Shown: piece by piece, positions 47,043-58,673 of the stretch | How positions within the stretch are numbered: the stretch's first letter is position 1 | How the letters are laid out: each line of letters opens with the position of its first letter | From: Theristus sp. LFF4_11 | Lineage: Eukaryota > Nematoda > Chromadorea > Monhysterida > Xyalidae | Assembly (NCBI GenBank): GCA_030248135.1 | Contig: JASANC010003988.1 | Location: 40,903 to 104,902 of the forward strand | DNA length: 64,000 nucleotides | Direction: 5' to 3' | Translations under genes and position numbers: made by a program | Notes under the pieces: model-generated | Seen by the model: the letters and a program-made list of their open reading frames with translations, nothing else | Database searches by the model: none | Told to the model about the DNA's origin: nothing

Positions 47043-50000
47043 CGCTGATTTAAAAAAATATCCGATCAATACCTGAAAGGTGAGACTGATGAAACAGAAA
47101 ACGGTGGTCGCTGTTTTTTTGGAGAGCGACAGAACTGTAAACAATGTTCACAAAATAAACAACGAAAAGCATCAGAAAGTACGTGTTTACTCATAAAAAT
47201 GTGACAAACAAAGCAAAAGCTGTTTGCTGGCTATGCTGGCTGAAAACCTTTTTTCTATTTATTGGAGGCTTTGACATATTGTTTACGTTGATTTCAGCAG
47301 AACATGTGAGCAAGAAAACTACAACTTTTTGTAATCCATGTAGCTTTCAAGCTAAGTCGTTTGAGTTTGTGTGTTTGGTTCTGGAGGTTTTCAAAGCCAT
47401 ATAGCTAGAGTACGAGGGTTTTGTGTGAGTGAGCCATCGTATTTTCTGAGAGAGTCAAGGAATCTGATAACTTGCTTCGTCAGCTCGCACGATTTTTTCG
47501 GTGGGCTTATTACCAAGAAAACAAAACAGTCAAGATCCACGAAAATAACGCAGTTTTCGCTTATTGTTTGTTTACATTTGAGCATTGGCCGTGGCTTGGG
47601 GATCTGGTGTTTCCTGTTGGTTCAAAGCTTCAGGCACACTCAAACCGACTAGACTGATGAAGCCTTCGAGAAAATTGGATGCACTTAACGGAAACTATAT
47701 GCATATGAAAATATTCCGGTTCCAGAGCGTAACAAGAAACATAATGTGCATGCTAGTCAAACTGAAGGCAAAACAGGCAGCTTTTACAACCGCTGCTGAC
47801 TAAATGAACGGCTTGTTAATTAGAGATCACTGCGTGTGGCCCTGGTAAACAACTTTGCCAGAAAGACACGATCGTTTTAAACAGGGCACTGAGAAAACGC
47901 CAACCACAGACTTATTTTGCGTAACTACCGTAAAGTCTTGCATATAAGGTTCCTCCCACTTATAAGACCCCCACCCAAAATGGGGGGTGTCCCGGGGGAC
48001 AAAATTTTTTTCCTTTTTTTTTCGTTCATTTTTCAGAAATTTTTGATTTTGCGTAACTACTTGTACAACCAAACTTATATGCAAGACTTTACGGTACTTG
48101 TACAACCAAACTTTCTGTAGAACTTTTTGCGATGCTTGTGCAATAGAATACACAGCACTGCAGTGCCGCACATTCTGCAGAGCGTTTTGTGACGTGTTCA
48201 CAGCGGGTGGAACAAAAAAACGGAATAGTGATTAGAAGCACAACGCAGTTGCCAAACACGATGAAGTTTCAATTGAATGCCAAGTTTAAAAGTTCGTTGT
48301 TTAGCAGGGGAACGGTTTTAATGCATTAACGGCAGACCGAAAAATGGAAACAAGCTACTCAACAGAGAGTCTAACCAAAAACAGTTCAGACTTTTTTCAT
48401 TCAGACGCAATTTAATGGAATGGAGCGAAGTAAATAGATAAAAACCCATGCGCAGAAATCAATGGAATCATTATTGCTTTCACTAACACCAATGCTTTCA
48501 GATACAATTTGTGACAACAACTTCAAATCGACGAAAACGAAAAAAATTCAGCAAACAGCAGCAGAAAAAACCACAGCACAAATGAGAAAACCTTCACGTG
48601 GAAAACATGCGGGCATCGAAACGCATTACACATCAGCAGCAGTGAAGCGCGTTGATTGCAAAAAGGGAACGCTGTTGGTATTTTAAAGCGACATGTGGTG
48701 GTCAAGGTAAATTTGAAAATAATAATATCGGAAACTTTTGAAAATAAATGGGTATATTGCACTTTGTGGGATGTGCAAAAACTTGACACAATCAACATGG
48801 CAGCCAAAACTGACTCCGTGGCAGCACAGATTGTATACATCACACCACAATCATTGGTGTCACATTCCAACTGCTTTTGAAGAACGACAATAATGAAGTT
48901 CAGGTGTTCACCAACGCACCAACCAACGCATCGAAACGAATATAAAGTTACAAAACGGTGTGATCCGGAGAATGAACAATTGGAAACGTATGTCTGCATA
49001 CGTCCGCTGTGAACGGGCCTTAACTGAGAATGAAACAAAAGTAAACTGAGGCGATGCAAGAACGTGCACGTGTGTCTGGAAAATTCGAACACAATAACAC
49101 ACACACACACTGAATGATATGCACAAGCACCAGGGACACATCACCAACAACAACAGCGCTATGCTATGTGTGTGAGTACGGAACGGAGAAATACATAGCA
49201 ATGCATTTCATAGTGTGGACATTTTCGAATGCATTATTATGTGTGGCGTGTGCGTCAGTCAATCAATAAAACTAGAGCAAGCACACATGCGGCACTGTGC
49301 AGCGCGGACCACACCATTCGTATCGGTTCGTATTGCAGCCAAGGCTGCGTATGAAGCCAACAACACAACACACGTGTTCGAAAGCTCGAAAATATTTGAC
49401 ATTACGTTCGCGGTTTTAATTTTGATTAAGCTTCTTTACAATTTGCAGCAGCCCACAACAAATGTCCCATGAGTGTTTTGATGCGAGCCTGTTCGCGGAG
49501 ACCCTCCAGTTCATGCGGCCGGGTACGTTGCTACTCGGCAATTGGCCAAAGAGCAGAAAGGAAATGAAATTGTGTGTTCATGAGAAACAAAAATCGATAA
49601 TAGCATTATAGCACAGTTTCATCATGCATATTCTGCGCAAAGGCTGTGTGTTTGCATACCGGCCAAATTGTAAAATGTTTGAGTAAAAATATTTGTATGA
49701 AATTTTAATTGCACAATTAAAAACTAAGAGAGATCAAAAGAACATTGAAAAATGTAAATGGACCAACTGAGCGCGCGCTTTTTCTTGAAAAGAAAAATGA
49801 CCCGCAAATTACTTCAGATGACATTAGAAAAATTATCAACAAAAAACAGAAATGGCTTCGCCACAAGAAACAGACTTTAAACTCATTTAAGTGTCGTACT
49901 GGCACTCGCCATGTATCTAATAGATGGCCGATGTTTATGCAGTGGCCATATGATGCATGTTGACTTTGAATAATTAATTCACATGGTTCCCGGTACGCCG

Positions 50001-50914
50001 GGACACATGATACGGCATGGATCTGATCAAATTGACAGCGCCGGTTGCACAATGCTAGCATGACCAGGCATAATGTTAGATCTGATGATACCGAACAAAA
50101 ACGCTCGCCAAAGGGCTTCGCTGAAGAAACTTGAGAAGAACGCGGCTGCTCAGAAGCGGCGTCCAACCAGAAACCTGACAGAAAAAACTGTCCGTCTAAT
50201 CCGATCATAGTGCAATGTGAAAGTCAACGCACAAATGTGATTTGCGGTGTCTTTTTTTGCTCGTTTGTTTGAAAACTTTGAGGTTTGAAGTATTCTTCAG
50301 AAAGAAAGCTTCCAGCGACGCACCGGGATAGAACGTTGGTTTTTGACGCTGACTAGACGATAAAGTACGAGCGGGAGAGTCATATGACACGAAAGGTTTG
50401 AGAGGCACAACAAAGATTATGATCGCACATTGCGCGCAAACAGACGAGTGTGTGCCTTTGAAACTTTCCTGTTGGAAAAGCGGTCGCCAATTTTTATAGA
50501 CAATATTTTTTATAGCTCCTGTGAACATCTTGAACGACGCATTTCGAAAAAAAACGGTCAAAAACAAAACAAAAAATTGTTTTTTTAAATGTTCACAGCA
50601 GAATCGACGCTGTTTTGCATTTTTCTTGGCAGTTCCCTGTTCCAGTTCCAAAGACAAGAAGCCACACTCTCACAAGCAAAAAACTCCAACTGTGATAAAA
50701 ATTTGGCGCGACTTCAGTATCTGTCCGTCATCTCCGTCAATCACAAACCCTCACATATTACACCAATCTCACCGCCACCCACCGGCATAAAATTCCTCTC
50801 AAACCAAGAAGCGCTGAATTTACACACTCCATCTTCTGCGACTGCACTTTATTTTTCTATTTCTCATGAGAAAAACGAAAAGTTCTCGCAGTCAAACTCT
50901 AAACGTGTACAATA
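47043..50914. other. Mostly unannotated interval with one MITE
   Basis: No exon with recognisable similarity. It contains MITE K copy 2 and CA/TG-rich stretches near 49090-49110. Confidence 0.4.
47928..48094. mobile_element. MITE 'K' copy 2
   Basis: 167 bp with CCGTAAAGTCTTGCATATAAG ends in inverted orientation and TA on both sides (47926-47927 and 48095-48096). Shorter than copy 1, with an internal C-run and T-run. Confidence 0.85.
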
Positions 50915-51380
50915 CCGTATTACCCCCAATAAACCCCCATGGGGGATTAATACGTCAGCGACTTTTAGGGGTGGGGGTTTATTGGTGGGGGGGGGGGATT
51001 ATTGGTGGGGGGGGGGGGTTTATTATACAAAAATTTCTAGGGGTGGGGTTTTGTTGAAAAATGGCAAAAATACCTTGCATGGCAGGCAAGAAAGTTGCAG
51101 AAACTTCTACTTTTCACAGAGATTTCCTTTTGTAACAGCCTTTTGTAATGAAATTACCATTAACTCATCCATTTGGGGCCTTTGGTAGCACAATTTCACC
51201 AATGTCACTGCATTCAGCCACTGAATTCGCTGGGTATGTGTTTCAAACAGGTTTCCAATTAACCCCCATGGGGGAATATTTGTGGGGGGGGATTATTTGG
51301 AAACTGGTCGGGGGGGTGGGGGTTTATTGGTGGGGGGGGGGATTAATGGTGGGGGGGGGGGTTTAATGGGGGTAATACGG
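50915..51380. mobile_element. MITE 'L' with G-run arms
   Basis: 466 bp, starting CCGTATTACCCCCAATAAAC and ending with GGGGGTAATACGG, flanked by TA (50913-50914 and 51381-51382). Inside each end are runs of G10 or more separated by TTTATTGGT. The terminal CCGTA resembles MITE K. Confidence 0.8.
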
Positions 51381-51513
51381 TATGTGCATTTTGGCATTTT
51401 GAATCTGTCATGCATGCTGATTGGCAGCATCGAGCGCGTTTTTGATTGATCAGCAAGCTCAATTCAAAAGCAGCCAATCAGCTTGTTGCCCCTGATTCAG
51501 AGTTCGACTGTAC

Positions 51514-51676
51514 TTATGCAGAGAGCCCCACTGCACTGACTGTGCATCATGTCGTCGTCGTCGTCGTGCCCTTGCTTGTCGTGCACCGTGACGTGTCCGT
51601 TGATCGTCACTGCACGTCTACACGGCGTCAACAGCGGCAAACGCTTTGCTTGCTCTTCGTCCGTCTCGTCTGCCAA
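51514..51676 (-). CDS. Candidate minus-strand exon, acidic protein
   Basis: Acceptor TTTTTTATCAG, then 54 codons (LADETDEEQAKRLPLLTPC ... GHDDDDDMMHSQCSGALC) and a GTACAG donor. GC-rich and coding-like. It lies beside the C-free tract, so upstream exons may be hidden. An in-frame ATG at 51709 would also allow a first exon. Family not recognised. Confidence 0.4.
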
Positions 51677-51751
51677 CTGATAAAAAAATTGCTCAAAAGT
51701 TTTTTTCATTGTAATAAAGTTTCAAATTAATTAGTGGTTGTTTCGAATTTC

Positions 51752-52093
51752 ATAGAAAAAGGGGGGGGGGTGGGGTGTGGGTGGTGGTTTGGGGGTGTGG
51801 GGGGGGGGGGGGGGGGTGGGGGGGGGGGGGGGGGGGGTGGGGTGTTTGGGGTTAGGAAAAAAAGAGGGGAGGGGAGGGGGAGAGGGAGTAAGGGGTTTTG
51901 GGGGTGGGTTTGTGGGGGGAGTTGTGTGTGGGGGGGATTTTGTTGGGGGGGGGGTTTGGGGGGGGGTATATTTTTGGGGGGGGGGGAAATTTTTAAATGG
52001 GGGGGGGAAAGTGGTGATTGGGGAATATATGATGGGGGAGGAAGAGTGTAAGGAAAAATTTAATAAAAAAAAAAAAGTTTGGTATAATTTTTA
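51752..52093. other. 342-base tract containing no cytosine; probable sequence error
   Basis: From 51752 to 52093 the plus strand has G, T and A only, with G-runs up to about 20, directly abutting the end of composite copy IV at 52091. Together with the damaged myosin exon it suggests failed base calling or consensus at repeat edges. Confidence 0.65.
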
Positions 52094-52862
52094 TCTAAAA
52101 ATGCGGAAGACGCATAAAAAAGGAGGAATATGGCCTTGTGTAAGCAGTGAAAGACTTGGCTCGACAACGCTTTTCAAGTCTCTGATGTGGTACACACGGA
52201 TACAAGTACATAAGAGTTATATTTTTGCGCTTTTGTTTAAAAGTTGTTTAAAAGTTGCTGAAAAGCGTAAAAATTTTGAAGTTATTTTTCAATTGTCCTC
52301 TTCAGTTTAGTCTAAAATCACACCATGTGCGAAATTCTGTAAATTCTGTGCAAAAACGGAAACATCAGAGATTGCAAAACATTGCTGCATGTAGCTTTAT
52401 CGTTGTTGCTAACGTACGCACCACTGTGCACACAGCAGCACCAGTGCAAAAAGTGTTGTCTTCCGTTGATTTTCACCCTTTTTTACCAAACTCTTGTGAC
52501 AGGATGAACCGGTGAGCCATTGCCTTTGCCACATAAGGAGACCTTGCGTTCCCCAATGGCTCTGCGATACACTTTGTGCAAACCAGTGTCAGCGATCTAA
52601 AGTCTGATGGTTATTTTAGTGGTTTTAGTGGTCGCTAAATGCTAGAAATAAAGCAAATGTGAAAGTTTATTTGTCTACAATGTACGAGGGTTGCCACTTG
52701 CAACGGAAATAAAGAATAAACGGCGCAAAAATATGACCCTTATGTACTTGTATCCGTGTGTACCACATCAGAGACTTGAAAAGCGTTGTCGAGCCAAGTC
52801 TTTCACTGCTTACACAAGGCCATATTCCTCCTTTTTTATGCGTCTTCCGCATTTTTAGATAA
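52091..52862. mobile_element. Unit B, copy IV, interior in state 2
   Basis: 772 bp, the shortest copy, without either SINE. Both arms share GCGGAAGACGCATAAAAAAGG, where other copies have GCGGGAGACGC. Relative to unit A the interior has the same orientation as copy II. Confidence 0.85.
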
Positions 52863-52939
52863 TATTCTGACTTTTACATAAGCCCCGAAGGTCGGACCAA
52901 AATCACAATTCTTTGGTCACACTATCTTCTAAACCCCGG

Positions 52940-55200
52940 ACAACTCAGGTTTTTCATTTTTCGTTTTTTAGGCCAATTTCGCCTGTGCTATTTTTACCGC
53001 CGATTCCCCAAAATCGTCACGATTCAGTACCTAGAATCGCTCACATAAAAAACTAACCCAAAATCCGTGATCAGTGCATTGAATTACCCTGGAAAACAGC
53101 CTTTTCTTGTTTTTTTGTTTCTGGACCGATTTCGCAAACTTCCACGGCTGATTCGCCCGAAATCGTCACGATTCAGCATCTAGAGTTGCTCACGTAAGAA
53201 AACTAATCCAAAATTCGTGATCAGCGCATTGAATTACCCTGGAAAAACGGTTTTCTCGTTTTTCATTTCTGGACCGATTTCGCCAATTTCCACGGCCGAT
53301 TCGCCCGAAATCGTCACGATTCAGTATCTAGAGTTGCTCACGTAAGAAAACTAACCCAAAATTCGTGATCAGCGGATTGAATTACCCTGGAATTCACCCT
53401 TTTCTTGTTTTTCGTTCCTGGACAAATTTCGCCAACTTCCACGGCCGATTCGCCCGAAATCGTCACGATTCAGTATCTAAAGTTGCTCACATAAAAAAAC
53501 TAACCCAAAATCCGTGATCAGTGCATTGAATTACCCTGGAAAACAGCCTTTTCTTGTTATTCGTTTCTGGACCGATTTCGCCAAATTCCACGGCCGATTC
53601 GCCCGAAATCGTCACGATTCAGCGTCTAGAGTTGCTCACGTAAGAAAACTAACCCAAAATTCGTGATCAGCGCATTGAATTACCCTGGAAAACACTCTTT
53701 TCTTGTTTTTGGTTCCTGGACCTATTTCGCCAATTTCCACGGCCGATTCGCCCGAAATCGTCACGATTCAACGTCTAGAGTTGCTCACGTAAGAAAACTA
53801 ACCCAAAATTCGTGATCAGCGCATTGAATTACCCTGGAAAACACCCTTTTCTTGTTTTTCGTTCCTGGACCGATTTCGCCAATTTCCACGGCCCATTCGC
53901 CCGAAATCGTCACGATTCAGCATGTAGAGTTGCTCACGTAATCGCCACGATTCAGCATCTAGAGTTGCTCACGTAAGAAAACTAACCCAAATTTCGTTAT
54001 AAGCGCATTGAATTACCCTGGAAAACACCCTTTTCTTGTTTTTCGTTCTTGGACCAATTTCGCCAACTTCCACGGCCGATTCGCCCGAAATCGTCACGAT
54101 TCAGTATCTAGAGTTGCTCACATAAAAAACTAACCCAAAATCCGTGATCAGTGCATTGAATTACCCTGGAAAACAGCCTTTTCTTGTTTTTTGTTTCTGG
54201 ACCGATTTCGGCAACTTCCACGGCCGATTCGCCCGAAACCGTCACGATTCAGCATCTAGAGTTGCTCACGTAAGAAAACTAATCCAAAATTCGTGATCAG
54301 CGGATTCAATTACCCTGGAAAACATCTTTTTCTTGTTTTTCGTTCTTGGACCGATTTCGCCAACTTCCACGGCCGATTCGCCCAAAATCGTCACGATTCA
54401 GTATCTAGAGTTGCTAACATAAAAAACTAACCCAAAATCCGTGATCAGTGCATTGAATTACCCTGGAAAACAGCCTTTTCTTGTTTTTTGTTTCTGGACC
54501 GATTTCGCCAACTTCCACGGCCGATTCGCCCGAAAACGTCACGATTCAGCATCTAGAGTTGCTCACGTAAGAAAACTAATCCAAAATTCGTGATCAGCGC
54601 ATTGAATTGCCCTGGAAAACACCCTTTTCTTGTTTTTCGTTCCTGGACCGATTTCGCCAATTTCCACGGCCGATTCGCCCGAAATCGTCACGATTCAGCA
54701 TCTAGAGTTGCTCACGTAAGAAAACTAACCCAAAATTCGTGATCAGCGCATTGAATTACCCAGGAAAACACCCTTTTCTTGTTTTTCGTTCCTGGACCGA
54801 TTTCGCCAATTTCCACGGCCGATTCGCCCGAAATCGTCACGATTCAGCATTTAAAGTTGCTCACGTAAGAAAACTAACCCAAAATTCGTGATCAGCGCAT
54901 TGAATTACCCTGGAAAACACCCTTTTCTTGTTTTTCGTTCCTGGACCGATTTCGCCAATTTCCACGGCCGATTCGCCCGAAATCGTCACGATTCAGCATC
55001 TAGAGTTGCTCACGTAAGAAAACTAACCCAAAATTCGTGATCAGCGCATTGAATTACCCAGGAAAACACCCTTTTCTTGTTTTTCGTTCCTGGACCGATT
55101 TCGCCAACTTCCACGGCCGATTCGACCGAAATCGTCACGATTCAGCATCTAGAGTTGCTCACGTAAGAAAACTAACCCAAAATCCATGATCAGTGCTTTG
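52940..55200 (-). repeat. 149-bp satellite array, about 15 units (copy IV)
   Basis: The largest array in the window. Units alternate between variants (GTTGCTCACGTAAGAAAAC and GTTGCTCACATAAAAAAC), suggesting higher-order duplication of two- or three-unit blocks. Confidence 0.9.
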
Positions 55201-56073
55201 AATTCCTACGGACTAAACATTTCTCCTATTTTTCGTAGCTCAGACAAAATTCGTAAGAGTGAAAAAATGATACCCAGTCAAAATGCTACGAATTTTCAAA
55301 AAATGCACAATTTTGACCCAAAAAATGCCCGGGCAAAAAATAAACTAAATTTTCAGAATCTACGGATGAATTTACCCGAGGAAACATTTTTGTTCAACTG
55401 TGAAAGTGTCCCAGCTAAAAATTGAAAGGGCGAACACTTAAAACCCGGTGAAAACCCTGCGAACTTTTAAAAATGCCCAAATTTTTACCCCAAAAAGGGG
55501 TCGGGGCAAAAAATTAACCTATTTTTCCAAATCTACGGATGAAATTACCCTAGGAAACATTTTTGTTCAACTGTGAAAGTGTCCCAGCTAAAAATTGAAA
55601 GGGCGAACACTTGAAACCCGGTGAAAACGCTGCGAACTTTTAAAAATGCCCAAATTTTTACCCAAAAACGTGGTCGGGGCAAAAAATTAACCCAAAGAGC
55701 AAAATCTACGGATGAAATTACCCCAGGAAACATTTTTGTTCGACTGTGAAAATGTCGCAGGTAAAAATTGAAAGGGCGAACACATGTTGATTACATACCT
55801 GAAAAAAAAAGAGATAGAAAAATAAGTAACATCAATTTCAGAATAGGTTTTTCGTGTCTACAGCGTATGAAAAGTAGTCGGATAAAAATTTTTTCGCGGC
55901 TCCAAACACAACTTTGGGTGTTTGTTTCGTGTGCACAGAAACAGGTTTGTGGCTTATTAATAGGTTCGCGCAGGACGCTGATGAAATTTGAAAAACGCGC
56001 GCGAGAGGATAACGGCTCATATAATGCGTGATGCGCTGTCCGCTCGCTGGCGCTCGCTCGCGCATCCGCATGA

Positions 56074-58673
56074 TAAGCTTTGCACGCACCCATCCGTACA
56101 GACTCCGTGTGTGCCATTATTATTGTGGGAACTCATAAATATCTTTCTGCGCGCGCTTGTATAAGTTTAGAAATGTGCACTGGAACATCAAGCAACTTCA
56201 ATCGTAGCTGCTGGAGCAAAAAAAATTTTTTCAAAAAAGATATTTTTACCGAAAAGCACCCAAAAGACCCATTCCCGACCCCACCCGCACGCACACAGTG
56301 AAACAAATCTTGAAGCAGTATCTGTTGCTGAATCCAGAATGACTTTACAATGTGGAATGATTAAAATAATTCAATAAAACAGCTTTTTTATTATTTTGTA
56401 ACTTGTGACCTAGTTTCAACTTTCGAAAAGCTATGTATGAATTCGATTTGTGCAGAGAACGGAATGAAACGTAACTATTGATTGCGCGTGTTTGCGCATC
56501 CCAGTGGTTTAAAATCAATGAGCGCATAGGCTTTTTTCGAATTGCTGATGATGATGGTCAATAAAAAGCAGCTACACATTGCGCTCAAGCCCAGGCTCAA
56601 ACAATTATTGATTGTAATACGCGCATGTTTTGCGGATGAAGTCAGGCTGAAGTGAAGGTAGCTGAGAAAAAAACACAAACTGAACTGAACAGACGTCGAA
56701 GCACCCGCACCCGGACGTTCTACAGGGAGGTCTCATTGCTTTCTGGAACGAAAAAACTGGTGCGTGTTATAAGCAGATCATATGCGCCTATAAGTCATTT
56801 TGTAAGTGTTCTTGTGGCGCTGTGTGGCCCGCGTGTGCACTTCCATGAAAACGAGAGTGCGGGCAAACGAACGAAAATGTGTGCTTTTCTCGACCGAAGT
56901 TTCGTTCGAATATTGAAAATTTATTCGATACGCCGTGTTTATGCCGGCCGGGTTATTCGATGAAAAGTACATTAGATCGTGGTTTTTATGTTCTGAGCGC
57001 ATGAAAACAGCTCGACCGGATATGTGAGCGGTTAGCGATCTGTTTTTGTGATTGTTGAGAGTTCCAAGTGTGACTGCTGCAGATTTATCTGCCTTTAAGT
57101 AGAGTCATTACTCAAAAAGCACCGTTCTTGCCATCGCAAGCACAATGCGTTCAATCAAAGATGAGTTTAAAAAATTGAAAAAAACCGACCGGAATGACAA
57201 ATTTGGCATATTTATATGTATGTGTATGCGAAAAACGGGACCATGCTTTTTCAACAAAGGAACAAAGCAAGTATTCATGCTGTGGGACCAGAAGACGAAA
57301 AGGGAAAGAAAAATCGTTTCAGCATCTTTCATGCGTTGTTTGACTTTTGCTGTGTGCTTTTAAGCATTTAACAACAACAACAACAACAACAACGCGTGTT
57401 CATTGTTCAGGTTTCGTTTCGTTGGACAAAAGTGAAAACGTCTCGTTGTTGTTTGAAAGCTTTGGTGCCAAGAACCGAACAGCACAATACATATTGGTGA
57501 TAGGATAAAACTTTCTGGCTCACTTTTCTTTTGAGAATTGGTAATTTCAGTTCAGCCCGTTACTTTGCCTTAAAAAGAACTGTACAATTATTTAGCACAT
57601 GTAAAACAACCTGGACGAAAAAGCACTTTTGTCAACGGCACGTTCATGAAAATTGGAATGACAGAAAGTCAGAAAACAAGGCATTGGTGTGATTTCATGT
57701 GTTTTCGTAAGTTCAGAAAATTAACCCTCTGAAGAAAATGACCTACTTGAAGCGATGAAAATTGTTTTAAACCTTGGGTGGCTAAATCTTTTTTGTTAAC
57801 GAAGTCATTTACTAGTGAAGTGAAACTACGATCATGTGACATAATGAAATGCATGACGCAGTACAAATAAAAATGCACAAATTCTGAATAAGACGAACCA
57901 AAACTCTCTGAAACACATTTTAAAATTTGTGTGCTTCTTGTAAGCTAGTATGGGATATCGTTTCCACTTGTAGTAGAAGCTCCCGTGAGAGCCAACAATG
58001 TCCAAAAAATAGATGATTTAAAGAAAAAGCGGAAATATGCAAGTTCTGATATATAATAAGCTGCATAAAACACAAAAAGTGTTTTTCTTGGCTGTATTTG
58101 ACTGTGTCTAAACAAAGCAGCGAACACTGAAGGCAAAAAGGCGCGTTCAAACAGCAGGAAGATTGAAACTAAGCCAAAGATACTGCCTCTGTTCGAACGT
58201 GTCAGTCAAGGCGAAACGAAACAAAACCGGAAACAGAAGAGACAAGACAATCCAACGATACGTGTATGTGTACATGTAGCTGCTTCCAAGCTTGTTACTG
58301 TTCGACGGAACAACAATATTGCTCATGCTCTTTCGTTCTCTTTTTTGTGTTTCAGTGTCTCGCTGCCTATGTGAAGCCGTCTTCAGTTAAATTAAGTGCT
58401 GTATACTATTGTGACGTCAATTATATTGTATTGCGTGACAGCTGAAAATTATATTGCATGGCACTAAGTAAAGGCATGTGTACGGTACAAAAAAGTTGCG
58501 TTCTGTGAGGTATGGCGTTTTGGTTTTTTCCCAAAGTTCACATTGCTCTTTTGTTGTTCTTTTGCTTCACATCGGAACTTCAAGTATTATGTCGCGCAAG
58601 TTCAGCACATTTTGTCGCATATTCACAATTCAGCACTGGCCAGTGGTGCATTCGCTCATCACGTGCATGCCAT
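56074..58673. other. Interval between composite IV and the GPCR 3' end
   Basis: No recognised exon. A plus-strand frame near 57145-57360 (MRSIKDEFKKLKKTDRND) has no family match. (CAA)n at 57370-57392 may be a SINE tail or simple repeat. Confidence 0.4.

Larger units (their letters stand above)
52091..56073 (-). mobile_element. Composite mobile element, copy IV (inverted)
   Basis: Read on the minus strand it starts at 56073 with TCATGCGGATGCGCG, then the GC-rich end, 171-bp repeats (about 55215-55800), the 149-bp array, the A/B junction at 52863 and unit B. The left edge meets the C-free tract, so its flank and target duplication cannot be judged. Confidence 0.8.

Noticed and set aside
51777..52310. 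Long Gly-rich open frames in the G-runs
   Set aside because: Lack of C removes most stop codons; the frame is a composition artefact.
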